A stretch of DNA of 64,000 bases, from the NCBI GenBank assembly GCA_963663365.2, contig CAXXIH010000001.1:1178001-1242000 (forward strand), in the 5' to 3' direction. A program made the translations under genes and the position numbers. The notes beneath the pieces are model-generated. The model saw only the letters and a program-made list of their open reading frames with translations. It ran no database searches and was not told the origin of the DNA. Of the stretch, positions 9,645-18,521 are shown piece by piece (positions within the stretch are counted from its first letter, which is position 1; each line of letters opens with the position of its first letter). Source of the DNA: G963663365 sp963663365 (GTDB taxonomy: Bacteria; Hinthialibacterota; Hinthialibacteria; Hinthialibacterales; G963663365).

Positions 9645-9968
9645 TTGAGGAAAAAAGCAGTAAAGAAGAAGACGGCAGGCCGCAAAAAGACTTCCACAAA
9701 GAAAAAGACTACGAGGAAGAAGGCCACAACTCGCAAGAAGGCTACGCGTAAAAAGGCTACGACTCGCAAGAAAGCCACTCGCAAAAAGGCAACGCGTAAA
9801 AAGGCTACTCGCAAAAAGGCAACGCGTAAAAAGGCTACTCGCAAAAAGGCCGCTAAAAAGACCGCCAAGAAGGCAGCCAAAAAGACTGCTAAAAAAGCAG
9901 CCAAAAAGACTGCTAAGAAAAAGGCCGGTGGACGAAAGAAACGGGCTACTCGCAAAAAGAAGGCGTAG
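9645..9968 (+). CDS. Histone H1-like lysine-rich DNA-binding protein
   Basis: 107 residues made almost wholly of Lys, Ala, Thr and Arg in tandem pentapeptides (about 11 RKKAT/TRKKA units, then KKAAKKTA units), like the C-terminal tail of eukaryotic H1 and the bacterial Hc1/AlgP-type proteins that bind DNA or RNA non-specifically and compact the nucleoid. I place the start at TTG 9645 because AGGAGGTG (9631-9638) is 6 nt upstream; the ATG at 9618 has no ribosome site. The nearly identical coding repeats make length changes by slippage likely. A strong promoter with an operator-like dyad precedes it. Confidence 0.85.
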   Translation: MRKKAVKKKTAGRKKTSTKKKTTRKKATTRKKATRKKATTRKKATRKKATRKKATRKKATRKKATRKKAAKKTAKKAAKKTAKKAAKKTAKKKAGGRKKRATRKKKA

Positions 9969-10244
9969 GTGCCCACTCTTTCCGGTAACCGGAATAACGA
10001 GTGAAGTTAACCTGGTCGCCTGTTTGTGTGACGAGGTTTTGAGTATTCCCGCACGGCTTCCGGGGCCAAGCCACCGGAGGCCGTGACGGGCTTAAGTGTT
10101 GTCTCTTCAGCGGTATCTGGCCTCTTGCCACGTCTGGCCCTCATCTCCTCCCCGACCCGACACCAATGGCATGGGTCAGACAGAAGGCTAAGAATCGCTG
10201 ATGTCCTAGGCCCCAAGAGGCGCAATCGCTGATTGGGGCTTTTC
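9969..10244 (+). ncRNA. Structured non-coding stretch, possible RNA gene
   Basis: No credible reading frame lies here. Sequence directly shows stacked hairpins: CACTC..GAGTG enclosing TTCCGG/CCGGAA (about 9975-10002); a 12-bp stem CACGGCTTCCGG/CCGGAGGCCGTG extended by CCCG/CGGG across a bulged A (about 10048-10090); GACCC/GGGTC around 10155-10177; and a Rho-independent terminator at the end. It could be a small structured RNA of 250-270 nt, either its own gene or the 3' UTR of the histone-like mRNA. I found no match to tmRNA, SRP RNA or RNase P hallmarks; a 6S-like RNA is not excluded. The stretch 10245-10374 is plain upstream sequence for the next gene. Confidence 0.4.
10210..10243 (+). terminator. 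Rho-independent terminator
   Basis: GCCCCAA (10210-10216) pairs with TTGGGGC (10233-10239), followed by TTTTCTTTC. The 10-mer AATCGCTGAT occurs both in the loop and 31 bp upstream. It closes the structured region above. Confidence 0.75.
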
Positions 10245-10374
10245 TTTCTCTTCCGAACTTGTTAATGTGATCCGTTCTCTAAGATTGCTTTGCGCTTTTG
10301 CCTTTCTTGCTTTTGGTGGGTCCCGCAGTGGTTGAGGTCACGGGAATCAAGTTTGATCACAACACGAGGGAAAG

Positions 10375-10854
10375 ATGTCTGCACCGCGGATTTCACCATT
10401 CAAAGCCGCTTTTCAAACCGGAGAAGTTATTGATCTAATTTACCGCCTTGACGGTGTAAAGATCGATCCGGTTCGACTCCACTACTATGAAAAAACAGGT
10501 TTGATTAAAGCCAGTATCCGTGGCGCTCAAGGTTGCGGCCACCATAAGCTGTATTCTTTTTCAGACCTGGTGCTTTTGCGCTGGTTCCTTCAACTACGCA
10601 AACAAGGTTTGTCTATGCAGCGTGTTCGGCGCGGAATTGCCCATCTGCGCAAGCACATGCCCAAGTATGTAGAACGTCCATTAGAACACGAGCTCTATTT
10701 CGTGACAGACGGCCAAGATATGTTTCTTTTGGTGAATGGCCGCGACGTAATATCGTTGGTTCGTAATCCAGGGCAAAAAATCTTCGGTGTTATGGTGTAT
10801 GATTTCAAGAAGATGATCGAAGATACCCGCGCAGCTGTTTCTGAAGCCGCGTAA
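10375..10854 (+). CDS. MerR-family transcriptional regulator
   Basis: 159 residues. The N-terminal 85 residues form a MerR-type winged helix: the recognition segment holds VRLHYYEKTGLIKAS, and the wing GCGHHKLYSFSDLVLLRWFLQLRKQGLSMQRV aligns with the usual ysE.DL..L..I..L...G.sl pattern. The C-terminal 70 residues lack the cysteine metal ligands of metal-sensing MerR proteins and may bind another effector or protein. GAGGGAAAG precedes the ATG. MerR dimers bind spacer dyads such as the one at 9547-9561, but no evidence ties this protein to that site. Confidence 0.8.
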   Translation: MSAPRISPFKAAFQTGEVIDLIYRLDGVKIDPVRLHYYEKTGLIKASIRGAQGCGHHKLYSFSDLVLLRWFLQLRKQGLSMQRVRRGIAHLRKHMPKYVERPLEHELYFVTDGQDMFLLVNGRDVISLVRNPGQKIFGVMVYDFKKMIEDTRAAVSEAA

Positions 10855-10881
10855 TCAACTTCTGCTAAAATTAGTCCGGTT

Positions 10882-10920
10882 GCCGGTTGTGTTCGTAAAT
10901 ACATAACCGGCCCGTTTTTT
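10882..10920 (+). terminator. Rho-independent terminator after merR-like gene
   Basis: GCCGGTT (10882-10888) pairs with AACCGGC (10905-10911) and is followed by a run of six T (10915-10920). The rest of the 10855-11160 gap holds only the hairpin noted next. Confidence 0.85.
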
Positions 10921-11047
10921 GGGGAGAGCGCCGGCACGCGTTCACTCTTGCACGATTTTGCATTGAGATTGGGTTTGCCTTGCCCATCAGGAAACCCGCC
11001 GCGCAGATTTTGGATGGGAGATATTCAGAATCGTCCTTGAATCAGTT

Positions 11048-11071
11048 GGGGGAGGCGTTTCCGCCTCCCCC
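11048..11071 (-). terminator. 10-bp GC hairpin downstream of ftsZ
   Basis: A perfect GGGGGAGGCG / CGCCTCCCCC stem with a 4-nt loop that reads GAAA on the minus strand (a stable GNRA tetraloop). It lies 90 bp past the ftsZ stop. No T-run follows on that strand, so it may protect the mRNA 3' end or work with Rho rather than terminate alone. Confidence 0.55.
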
Positions 11072-11160
11072 GCTCTGAACCCTGGGTGCCTCGTGCTCCG
11101 TTGGCGCCGTTGCGTTCTCTTTTTGAGACGATGTGGCGCCGCCGGCACGTGGCGGCATGG

Positions 11161-12390
11161 CTACTTAGAGCCGAAAATTGTCGGTAATACCTTTCCGGTA
11201 TTCTTGGGATGCCGTCCCGCGAAAGAACCGCCTGCGTGAGTATCCCCAAGAGAGCGCGCAGGTGAAGGCGCTTGTGGGGCCACAGAGAGTTCTTCTTCCA
11301 GTGGATCGAGGAAATCGCTCGATTTGCCGACATAAGCCGGTTGGAGGAAATCTTTTTCCGCGGATGTGGTTAAGAAATCCTCGGCTGCGGCACTGTCTGT
11401 CTGGTGGCGTTCGGCTTCTTTGAATCCGGAGGCCAAAATGGTGACCTTCATTTCATTATCCATGGTTTCGTCGATGACCACACCAAAGATGATGTGTGCA
11501 TCGGCTTCCGCCTTGGCGTTGATGAATTGATCGATGGCCGTATTGATCTCGTAGAGTGTGATATCGGCCGGGCCGGTAATGTTGACCAGGATGCCCTTTG
11601 CGCCCTCGATAACCATCTCTTCCATAAGCGGTGAAGAGGAGGCTTGTTGGAAGGCTTCGGTGGCACGGTCATCGCCTTTGCCGTAGCCGACACCCATAAC
11701 GGCGCCGCCCTCGTAATCCATAATGGCTTTAATGTCGTTGAAATCGAGATTGATGAGTCCGGGACGTGTGATGAGTTCGGCAATTGAGCAGACGCATTGT
11801 TTTAAGACACCATCGGCAACCCGGAATGCATCTTTAAATGTCGTTGACTCATCAACCACTCGAATCAAACGTTGATTCGGAACCGTGATGAATGTATCCA
11901 CTTTTTTCCGCAATACGGCTTGGCCGCGTTCTGCATGGTTGCGCCGTACCGGACCTTCGAAGTCGAATGGTTTGGTTGTAATGGCAACCGAAATCGCACC
12001 CAGCTCTTTCACGATATCCGCAATCACGCTGGATGCTCCGGTGCCGGTGCCGCCGCCCAAACCGGCTGTGATGAATACCAAGTCCGCTCCTTCCAACTCT
12101 TGACGAAGTGTCTCGCGATCTTCGTTGGCCGCTTGTTCGCCTAAGTTGGGATTAGAGCCGGTACCTAATCCTTTGGTTGTATTCATCCCGATATGGATCT
12201 TGCGGTTCATGCGGGCCATTTTTAGTGCCTGCAGATCGGTATTGATGCCGATAAACTCGACGCCTTCCAGGGAGCCGTCAGCCATTGTGTCGACTGCATT
12301 ACAGCCAGCACCGCCAACGCCGACCACCACAATTTTTGGCCCCTGTCCCGGTGGTCCTTCGGTTTCTTTGACGAGTTCTATCATCCTCAT
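11161..12390 (-). CDS. ftsZ: Cell division GTPase FtsZ
   Basis: 409 residues. The tubulin-like GTPase forms the division ring at midcell. Visible are VGGAGCNAVDTM near the N-terminus, the tubulin signature GGGTGTGAS (about 110-118), the T7 catalytic loop INLDFNDIKAIM and the C-terminal sheet domain. After about residue 325 comes a variable linker. I do not see a textbook C-terminal peptide (DIPAFLR-like); KSSDFLDPLEEEL is the nearest acidic stretch, so partner binding (FtsA/ZipA) may differ. AAGGAG precedes the ATG. It ends the dcw operon, 240 bp after ftsA, which leaves room for an internal promoter. Confidence 0.97.
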   Translation of the reverse strand: MRMIELVKETEGPPGQGPKIVVVGVGGAGCNAVDTMADGSLEGVEFIGINTDLQALKMARMNRKIHIGMNTTKGLGTGSNPNLGEQAANEDRETLRQELEGADLVFITAGLGGGTGTGASSVIADIVKELGAISVAITTKPFDFEGPVRRNHAERGQAVLRKKVDTFITVPNQRLIRVVDESTTFKDAFRVADGVLKQCVCSIAELITRPGLINLDFNDIKAIMDYEGGAVMGVGYGKGDDRATEAFQQASSSPLMEEMVIEGAKGILVNITGPADITLYEINTAIDQFINAKAEADAHIIFGVVIDETMDNEMKVTILASGFKEAERHQTDSAAAEDFLTTSAEKDFLQPAYVGKSSDFLDPLEEELSVAPQAPSPARSLGDTHAGGSFAGRHPKNTGKVLPTIFGSK

Positions 12391-12630
12391 TGTCTCCTTT
12401 CACACTCCCGGGCAGCCCCTCGGGAGATCGTTCCGCGGCGCCAATGCCGCGTCCCGGTCACCCGGGCGGCTGCTCGGCCGCGTAGCTCATTTTTATCGAT
12501 TAATTTTATTTCTTATCTCCTTGTTTTTTCCTCTTGCTTCTTTTTACCTATCCCTGTTCCACCTCCTTCTATGATCGAATTTTTGGTACTTGAAAGCGGA
12601 GAGAAAAAAATCTTTCCGCTGTTTTTCCAT
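12391..12630 (-). promoter_or_regulatory. Structured leader between ftsA and ftsZ
   Basis: A 240-bp non-coding gap inside an otherwise tightly packed operon. Two GC-rich hairpins, CTCCCG/CGGGAG (12405-12426) and CGCGGC/GCCGCG (about 12434-12451), sit directly upstream of the ftsZ ribosome site. The ftsA-proximal half is AT-rich. It may hold an ftsZ-specific promoter and a 5' UTR that limits translation; no promoter can be named with confidence. Confidence 0.4.
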
Positions 12631-13872
12631 TTAAATTGCCTCTCGTAACCATTCAGACCATTGGCGGATAAACGATCCGAATCCGGAGCCATAGGTCGCT
12701 TCGCGGCGGGCGCGCTGTTCAACGGCATGATGAAGAAGGCCAATTCCAGTCGCATAGGAAGGACTGGCGAGGACTTCCGCAAATCCGCTCACACCGGCCG
12801 GATAACCGATTGTTGTTTCACGGCGCAGCATGTTTTGGCATTTCTCGCGCATGCCCTCGAGCATCGCTCCGCCGCCGGTCAAAACGATGCCGCCAAATAA
12901 GACGCCAAACAGATCTTTGGCGCGTATCGAGCGAATTACTTCGCCATAAAGCTGTTCAACACGGGCCTCGATTACTTTGCAAAGTTGAATGCGGGGAGCG
13001 GCCACCGTTGTCCGATTCCGGAAGCGGATTACTTCGATGCGGTCTTCTTCATCAACCATTAGCGGTTCCGCACATCCGAAATATCGTTTGAGGTTTTCTG
13101 CGTTTTCCAAAGAGGTTTGGAAAAAGTGATTAATGTCCCGGGTGATATGATGTCCGCCGATGGGGATAACATCGGTGTGTTCCAATGCACCGTCGATATA
13201 GACCGCAATCGAAGTTGTCTCCCCGCCGATATCCAAGACTGCAACACCAGTATTTTTTTCTTCCTGGCTTAGTACGGCTTCGGCCGAAGCAACCGAATGG
13301 ACGATAATGTCTTCGACATCCAATCCGATCTGAGCCACGCAACGCGCAAGGTTGCGGGTGACGCTTTCCTTGGCGGCGATAAAGTGCACATCGACTTCCA
13401 GAAGGCTGCCTTCCATGCCCAGCGGATCGCGGATATACGGTGTTTCATCGACCCGGAACCAACGTGGTACGGCGTGCAATACTCGATGGTCGGGAGGAAT
13501 ACTGCGTCCGCCTGCGCGATTGATGGCTTTTTCGACATCACGCCCGTTGATTCCCCGTCCATGTCCCGGCAATGCCACTGAACCGACGGTGTTCACACTT
13601 TTTAAATAAGTTCCCCCGATTCCGATAATGGCCTGACTGAGTTGCATACCGGGCATATGTGCCAAAGCGTTGCCGAGAGCCGTTTCGATGGCCGTAACCG
13701 TCTCATCCATGGCTTCTAGACCACTGACCGAGACGCCGCTGGAATGCTGCTGTCCAAGACCCAGTACTTCAAGTTCGCTGTTCTCGTTGCTCCTGGCAAT
13801 CACGGCACAAATTTTCGATGTGCCGATGTCCAGGGCGAGGATAAGATCTTGTGTTCGTTTACGAGCCGGCAT
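12631..13872 (-). CDS. ftsA: Cell division protein FtsA
   Basis: 413 residues of the actin/Hsp70 fold. Phosphate-binding signatures LALDIGTSKICAVIA (N-terminus) and VAVLDIGGETTSIAVY (about 210), and the adenosine motif IVLTGGGAMLEGM (about 340) are clear, with the 1C domain between the first two. The last residues FIRQWSEWLREAI form an amphipathic helix that anchors FtsA to the membrane, where it tethers FtsZ and recruits later division proteins. It follows ftsQ by 13 bp in the dcw operon. Confidence 0.96.
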   Translation of the reverse strand: MPARKRTQDLILALDIGTSKICAVIARSNENSELEVLGLGQQHSSGVSVSGLEAMDETVTAIETALGNALAHMPGMQLSQAIIGIGGTYLKSVNTVGSVALPGHGRGINGRDVEKAINRAGGRSIPPDHRVLHAVPRWFRVDETPYIRDPLGMEGSLLEVDVHFIAAKESVTRNLARCVAQIGLDVEDIIVHSVASAEAVLSQEEKNTGVAVLDIGGETTSIAVYIDGALEHTDVIPIGGHHITRDINHFFQTSLENAENLKRYFGCAEPLMVDEEDRIEVIRFRNRTTVAAPRIQLCKVIEARVEQLYGEVIRSIRAKDLFGVLFGGIVLTGGGAMLEGMREKCQNMLRRETTIGYPAGVSGFAEVLASPSYATGIGLLHHAVEQRARREATYGSGFGSFIRQWSEWLREAI

Positions 13873-13885
13873 GAGTGCTATCTCT

Positions 13886-14788
13886 CTATGGGTGATTGGC
13901 GTTGAAACGTTTGCACATCGTTAACCATTCGCGATCCGGGATATGTCCGAGCTGTAGTGCCAGTCCCAAATCCGGGAAACGCGCATCTATGTATTTAGGT
14001 TCGATGTGACTTTCGTGGAGGAAACTCCAAATATCGGAGAGTTTCCAATCCAGGTTCTCCGTTCTTGTTTCAGAAATCCGTATTGGACCCGAGCCCGAGC
14101 GCGGCACGAGCCATAATTCACCTGAGTGGGATAGATCCAAAACATCGATGCTGTAGGCCAATTCGTGTGCTGTCCGCGTAAGGCGGGAATACATCGCCAA
14201 CGCCTTTCGCAAACGTGGTGAATCGACCACCTCGCCTGCTGTCAGCGATTCCACTTCGTGGCCGGTGACCAATGGCAATGTGGCTAGTTGCCGTCTGGCC
14301 GTTTCCGCGCGGTTGGGTTGTCTGTCTTCAAAAAGAATTTGGAATGAAGGCAATACATAACCGCTGGAATCGATTCCGTAAGTCTTTCCGGTTGCGGCAT
14401 CCAGACAGGCCACAACAGGTGTTCGTTCTTCGATTGTTATTTGCAGCTTGCTTGGGGGATGCTTCTCGACTTTGCATGAGCGAACCCAGGGATGTTTAAC
14501 AACGCGTTCGGCCACATCCATCGGTCTGACCAACCAGATGTTTGAGCCTTGCTCAATACCGGCCAATTGAAGAATTTCGGCCTCGGTCGCCATAACCGCG
14601 CCATCCACGATCTGTTCTTGGATGCCGAAATTGGGCGATCCAAGAAAGAAATTGGCCACGTCGAGCAGCACGAGGGTCAAGCCGGCCACGGCTGCGAGCG
14701 CAATGACGAATTTACACGTTCGCACCGTGGCCGACTCCACCCATTCCCGCAAGCGTGTTGCGAAACCGCCTTTGCTCCGGCGATTCAT
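13886..14788 (-). CDS. ftsQ: Cell division protein FtsQ
   Basis: 300 residues from the ATG at 14788, which overlaps the murC stop (ATGA) and follows AAGGAGA. A cytoplasmic basic segment is followed by one membrane helix (about 24-46, FVIALAAVAGLTLVLLDVA), then a POTRA domain (EAEILQLAGIEQGSNIWLV..HPWVRSCKVEKHPPSKLQITIEERTPVVA) and the beta domain. FtsQ links the FtsZ ring to periplasmic septal synthesis through FtsL/FtsB. Its place between murC and ftsA is usual, but the genes often found here, murB and ddl, are missing. Confidence 0.88.
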   Translation of the reverse strand: MNRRSKGGFATRLREWVESATVRTCKFVIALAAVAGLTLVLLDVANFFLGSPNFGIQEQIVDGAVMATEAEILQLAGIEQGSNIWLVRPMDVAERVVKHPWVRSCKVEKHPPSKLQITIEERTPVVACLDAATGKTYGIDSSGYVLPSFQILFEDRQPNRAETARRQLATLPLVTGHEVESLTAGEVVDSPRLRKALAMYSRLTRTAHELAYSIDVLDLSHSGELWLVPRSGSGPIRISETRTENLDWKLSDIWSFLHESHIEPKYIDARFPDLGLALQLGHIPDREWLTMCKRFNANHP

Positions 14789-16224
14789 AAAAACTCTCCT
14801 TGCAAAGCACCCCACGTTTTCAGCAGATGCGGGCCAACGGTGGTAACGTTGCCCGCTCCCATCGTGACCAGCACATCGCCCGGCTGAAGCGTTTCTTTTA
14901 GAAGCGCCTCGGCATCGGCTAGCTCACCGGCGTAATGGGTGTGGGGGTGATTTTGTGCGGCACGTTTTGCCAACTCTTCCGCTGAAATTCCCGGAATGGG
15001 ATCTTCGGATGCCGCATACAATTTTGCGATATAAACCAAATCGGCATGCGTAAACGCCGCCGCTAATTCATCCATATGATCGCGGGTTCGTGTGTAACGA
15101 TGCGGTTGGAATAGAACTACCAACCGGCGTGGGCCGCAGGATTCTTTGATCGCGGCCAATGTGACCGAGATTTCAGTGGCATGGTGGGCGTAATCGTCAA
15201 TAATCGTGACGCCGTTAATCTCTCCGATGCGTTCCTGACGGCGGCCCGTGCCTTGGAATGTATCCAATGCCCGAACGGCTTGCTCTAATGCAATGCCTGC
15301 AGAAAGTCCGCAACCTGTTGCCGCTGCTGCATTAGAGAGATTGAAGCGTCCGGCAACAGATAGCGTTAATGTTGATGATTCGTTTTTGTTGTATGAAAGA
15401 TCGGCACAGAAACGGTTGTTTTCACATCGGTAATTATCCAGCAGTAAATCCGGTGTTGTTTCTGAAGCGGGAATGGAATCCGCCCAACCGTATGTTTTAA
15501 TTTCGCAATCTTCACGGACCGATGCTTTTAAAAGGCCACTGGCGTTTTGTTCCACCCATATCGTTCCATTGGATTTGAGATTTCCGGCAAAACTGTTGAA
15601 GTGGCGATGGATGTTTTCCAAATCACCGAAGTAATCCAGATGATCGGCCTCGATATTACTTACAACGGCGATTTCCGGTTCAAATCGTAAGAAAGAACCA
15701 TCGCTTTCATCCGCTTCGGCTACCAACCAGTCGGACTGTCCCAGGCGGACATTGCTTTTCCACTTACTGACCCATCCTCCAACCAATACCGAGGGATCGA
15801 GGCCGCCTTGTTCGAAGACATAGCCCGTCATGGCTGTTGTTGTTGTTTTCCCATGTGTTCCGGCCAGCGCGACGCCTCTGGCTGTATTCAACAAAGCGGC
15901 AAGGACATCCGAACGGTGACAGGATGGGATATTTTTTTCTTGAGCTAGTTTCCAAGATGGATGGTTATCGCGAATTGCCGTGGAGCGAACAATAAGATCG
16001 GCCTGTTGTACAGGCAGGCCTTCATCTTCACGATAAAGTTTCACGCCGGATTGCTGCAAACGGCTTAAATATTGATTTGTGCCGATGTCTTCAATTGATT
16101 GGAGAACGCCATCTGAACCGGTGACTTCAAAGCCCTTGGCGGTAAGCATTTGTGCGATAGCACTCATGCCCACCCCGGCAACGGCAAGAATATGAATGCG
16201 GCGATAGGAGGTGAGGTTAATCAT
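14785..16224 (-). CDS. murC: UDP-N-acetylmuramate--L-alanine ligase
   Basis: 479 residues. It adds L-Ala to UDP-MurNAc with ATP, the first peptide-stem step, in the cytoplasm. The N-terminal nucleotide fold shows HILAVAGVGMSAIAQML, the central ATPase GTHGKTTTTAM and VAEADESDGSF, and the C-terminal domain DDYAHHATEI followed by FQPHRYTRT. Start and stop overlap murG and ftsQ by 4 bp each, implying coupled translation. GAGGTG precedes the start. Confidence 0.97.
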   Translation of the reverse strand: MINLTSYRRIHILAVAGVGMSAIAQMLTAKGFEVTGSDGVLQSIEDIGTNQYLSRLQQSGVKLYREDEGLPVQQADLIVRSTAIRDNHPSWKLAQEKNIPSCHRSDVLAALLNTARGVALAGTHGKTTTTAMTGYVFEQGGLDPSVLVGGWVSKWKSNVRLGQSDWLVAEADESDGSFLRFEPEIAVVSNIEADHLDYFGDLENIHRHFNSFAGNLKSNGTIWVEQNASGLLKASVREDCEIKTYGWADSIPASETTPDLLLDNYRCENNRFCADLSYNKNESSTLTLSVAGRFNLSNAAAATGCGLSAGIALEQAVRALDTFQGTGRRQERIGEINGVTIIDDYAHHATEISVTLAAIKESCGPRRLVVLFQPHRYTRTRDHMDELAAAFTHADLVYIAKLYAASEDPIPGISAEELAKRAAQNHPHTHYAGELADAEALLKETLQPGDVLVTMGAGNVTTVGPHLLKTWGALQGEFL

Positions 16225-17333
16225 TCATTCACCTCCTGTGCCGATTCGAATCTGTCTTGCATCGCCGTTCCGATGGCGTCGAGAACGGAATCCAATGCTT
16301 TGGGTTTCGCCAGACGGGCCATGGCGGCGGACATCGCTTTGCGGCGCTCAGTATCCTGCAAAAGATTTAAAAGGCTCTGATGTAGACTTTCGGCAGTGAG
16401 TTCTGATTCTGGGATAATTTCCGCCGCGCCTTCAGAGGCAAATGCTTCTGCGTTATGACGCTGATGATCACCGGCCGCATGAGGGTAGGGAACAAGAATG
16501 GCGGGCAGTTGCCATAACGCTACTTCAGAGAGCGTTCCTGCTCCGGCGCGGCAAATGATGACGTCGGCTTTTTCAAGTTCAGATCCCATGTCATCGATAA
16601 ATGCACGGACCCGGAGACCGCCTTGTTCATCGGGGCCCTCAATCAGCTCGCGGTTGCGCGCACCGGTTTGTAATACAGCTGTGCAAACAGGGGGATCTGC
16701 TTGGGTTATTTGAAGGAGGACCGGGCCTGCTGACTCAACAAGAGCGCGTGCTCCTTGGCTCCCGCCAACAATCAAAACATGAGGCAGGAAATCGCTGAGC
16801 GGCCAAACAGTACGATTCCAGCCAAATACAGGGGAAGCGCTTTGTCGAACCGGCAGGCCCGTTAGGAGGAGACGATTTGTAGGAAGGTGTTTGTGTGAGG
16901 ACTCAAATGTCGTACAGACTGTATGCGCCCATCGAGATGCCGTGCGTGTGACCAAACCAGGGTAACTGTTTTGCTCGTGCATAACCAACGGCCAAGCACA
17001 GCGCCGCGCCGCAATAGCAGCCGGGCCGGAAACATAACCGCCGGTTGTGATGACAGTCCCCATACGTCCGCGCATACGGCGTTGCAGTTGCCGTGTTGCG
17101 CGTTCCAGACGTATGAGTGCGAGCAAATTCCGCACGCTTAAACTCCTTCGTATGGGATCGACGTTCAATCCCAGGTAAGCCAATCCGCATTTCTCCGCGG
17201 CTTGACGTTCATGATCGATATCGCGGCCCACAAATAGGACCTCTTCATCAGGCCAGCGTTCCCGGCACCCTTGGGCGATTGCCAATGCCGGAAACTGATG
17301 ACCACCTGTGCCGCCACCCGAAACCACGAGCAC
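16221..17333 (-). CDS. murG: Undecaprenyl-PP-MurNAc-pentapeptide GlcNAc transferase
   Basis: 370 residues. Transfers GlcNAc from UDP-GlcNAc to lipid I to make lipid II on the inner membrane face. The N-terminal GGGTGGHQFPALAIA loop, TTGGYVSGPAAIAA, HEQNSYPGLVTR and the C-terminal donor-binding segment ICRAGAGTLSEVALWQLPAILVPYP..DHQRHNAEAF are typical of GT28. The start is GTG (17333) after GAGG. It lies 16 bp downstream of ftsW. Confidence 0.97.
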   Translation of the reverse strand: MLVVSGGGTGGHQFPALAIAQGCRERWPDEEVLFVGRDIDHERQAAEKCGLAYLGLNVDPIRRSLSVRNLLALIRLERATRQLQRRMRGRMGTVITTGGYVSGPAAIAARRCAWPLVMHEQNSYPGLVTRTASRWAHTVCTTFESSHKHLPTNRLLLTGLPVRQSASPVFGWNRTVWPLSDFLPHVLIVGGSQGARALVESAGPVLLQITQADPPVCTAVLQTGARNRELIEGPDEQGGLRVRAFIDDMGSELEKADVIICRAGAGTLSEVALWQLPAILVPYPHAAGDHQRHNAEAFASEGAAEIIPESELTAESLHQSLLNLLQDTERRKAMSAAMARLAKPKALDSVLDAIGTAMQDRFESAQEVNE

Positions 17334-17348
17334 GGTTCAACCTCACTC

Positions 17349-18521
17349 TCACTGGACCGGTCGATTTGCGGTCCTATTTCCCACTCGTGCCCGGCCTCTT
17401 CGGGGACGTTTCCCGTTGCCATCGGGCAATAAGCAGGCTTGAGCCACACTGGCGATTAAACCGACCATCACCATGTTGATGACCAGGCCGGAACCGCCAT
17501 AACTGATAAACGGCAACGAAATTCCCGTGCTGGGAATCGTGCCGGTGACGACCAATAAATTGAGAATGGCCTGAAGGTCGATTGCCGCTCCGCAACCGAT
17601 GGCCAGGAGTGCGCCAAAGCGGTCATTGGCTTGCCACGCAACCGTAACGGCCAAAGCAGCAAGTAATCCAAATGCAACCACCAGCACGGTCGATGCGATA
17701 TAGCCGAGTTCCTCGGCCAAAACCGAGAAAATAAAGTCTGTTTGAACTTCAGGCGTGAAACCGAGTTTTTGAACGCCTTCTCCCAAACCGACTCCGGTAA
17801 GACCGCCCCGCTTCATGCCAATGAGGGCCATCCGAACTTGATATCCTCCATCGCCGTTCCACCATTTATCGACACGAGCCCAGGCGTAGTCGCTGGTAAG
17901 AATCAAGACACATGCAACACAGATAAATAATCCGCCTGCAATACAGAGGTGTTTGGTTTTGCCACCGGCAACAAACCACATGCAACCGGCCACTGAGGCA
18001 ATAAAGATTGCCGTACCCTTGTCGGGTTGTTTGAAGATCAATCCCAACACAAGTCCCAAAATCAAAAGACTTGGCAAAAGGCCGCGGAAGAAATCGTCAA
18101 ATGACTCTGATTTACGGCTCCATACATCGGCTAAATAGAGAATGATTGCCAACTTGGCCAGGTCTGAAGGCTGGCCGCGTAGTGGTCCAATTTCAATCCA
18201 ACGGCTTGCGCCCTTAATGGTTTTGGCGAATGGGCCTACCAAACAAAGCACCAAGAGAATAATTGTTAAAATCAGCAATGGCCGTGCTTTGTTTTGCAGC
18301 CGGGAGTGGTCAATCTGATAGGCGCATGTCATGCCTACCAATCCCACTGCGAACCACATCAATTGCCTGCCCAAATAGCTGTAGATGTTGGCGTCCGTCC
18401 CTCGGCTAAACAGCACCATTGCGCCTGCTGCCGAAAGGAGAATCGTCATGCCCAGCATAACCAAGCCCAGACTGATGAAGCCGAGGCCGCCGATCACAAA
18501 TGGCCGGGTGCGCACATTCAT
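17349..18521 (-). CDS. ftsW: Septal peptidoglycan glycosyltransferase FtsW
   Basis: 390 residues with about ten membrane helices. SEDS-family polymerase that strings lipid II into glycan at the septum with its partner transpeptidase FtsI. Diagnostic are KGASRWIEIGP near the third helix, the loop EVQTDFIFSVLAEELG with the catalytic-region Asp, and PFISYGGSG near the last helices. The C-terminal tail is strongly basic (KRPRRGRARVGNRTANR). It overlaps murD by 4 bp. Confidence 0.95.
   Translation of the reverse strand: MNVRTRPFVIGGLGFISLGLVMLGMTILLSAAGAMVLFSRGTDANIYSYLGRQLMWFAVGLVGMTCAYQIDHSRLQNKARPLLILTIILLVLCLVGPFAKTIKGASRWIEIGPLRGQPSDLAKLAIILYLADVWSRKSESFDDFFRGLLPSLLILGLVLGLIFKQPDKGTAIFIASVAGCMWFVAGGKTKHLCIAGGLFICVACVLILTSDYAWARVDKWWNGDGGYQVRMALIGMKRGGLTGVGLGEGVQKLGFTPEVQTDFIFSVLAEELGYIASTVLVVAFGLLAALAVTVAWQANDRFGALLAIGCGAAIDLQAILNLLVVTGTIPSTGISLPFISYGGSGLVINMVMVGLIASVAQACLLPDGNGKRPRRGRARVGNRTANRPVQ

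Noticed and set aside
9569..9976. Minus-strand ORF of 135 residues (FLRVAFLRVAF repeats)
   Set aside because: It is the antisense reading of the lysine-rich repeat gene; its hydrophobic repeats are a by-product.
10487..10497. GGTTCGACTCC, resembling the T arm of a tRNA or tmRNA
   Set aside because: It lies inside the MerR-type gene, encoding part of DPVRLHYYE, and no acceptor stem or D arm surrounds it.
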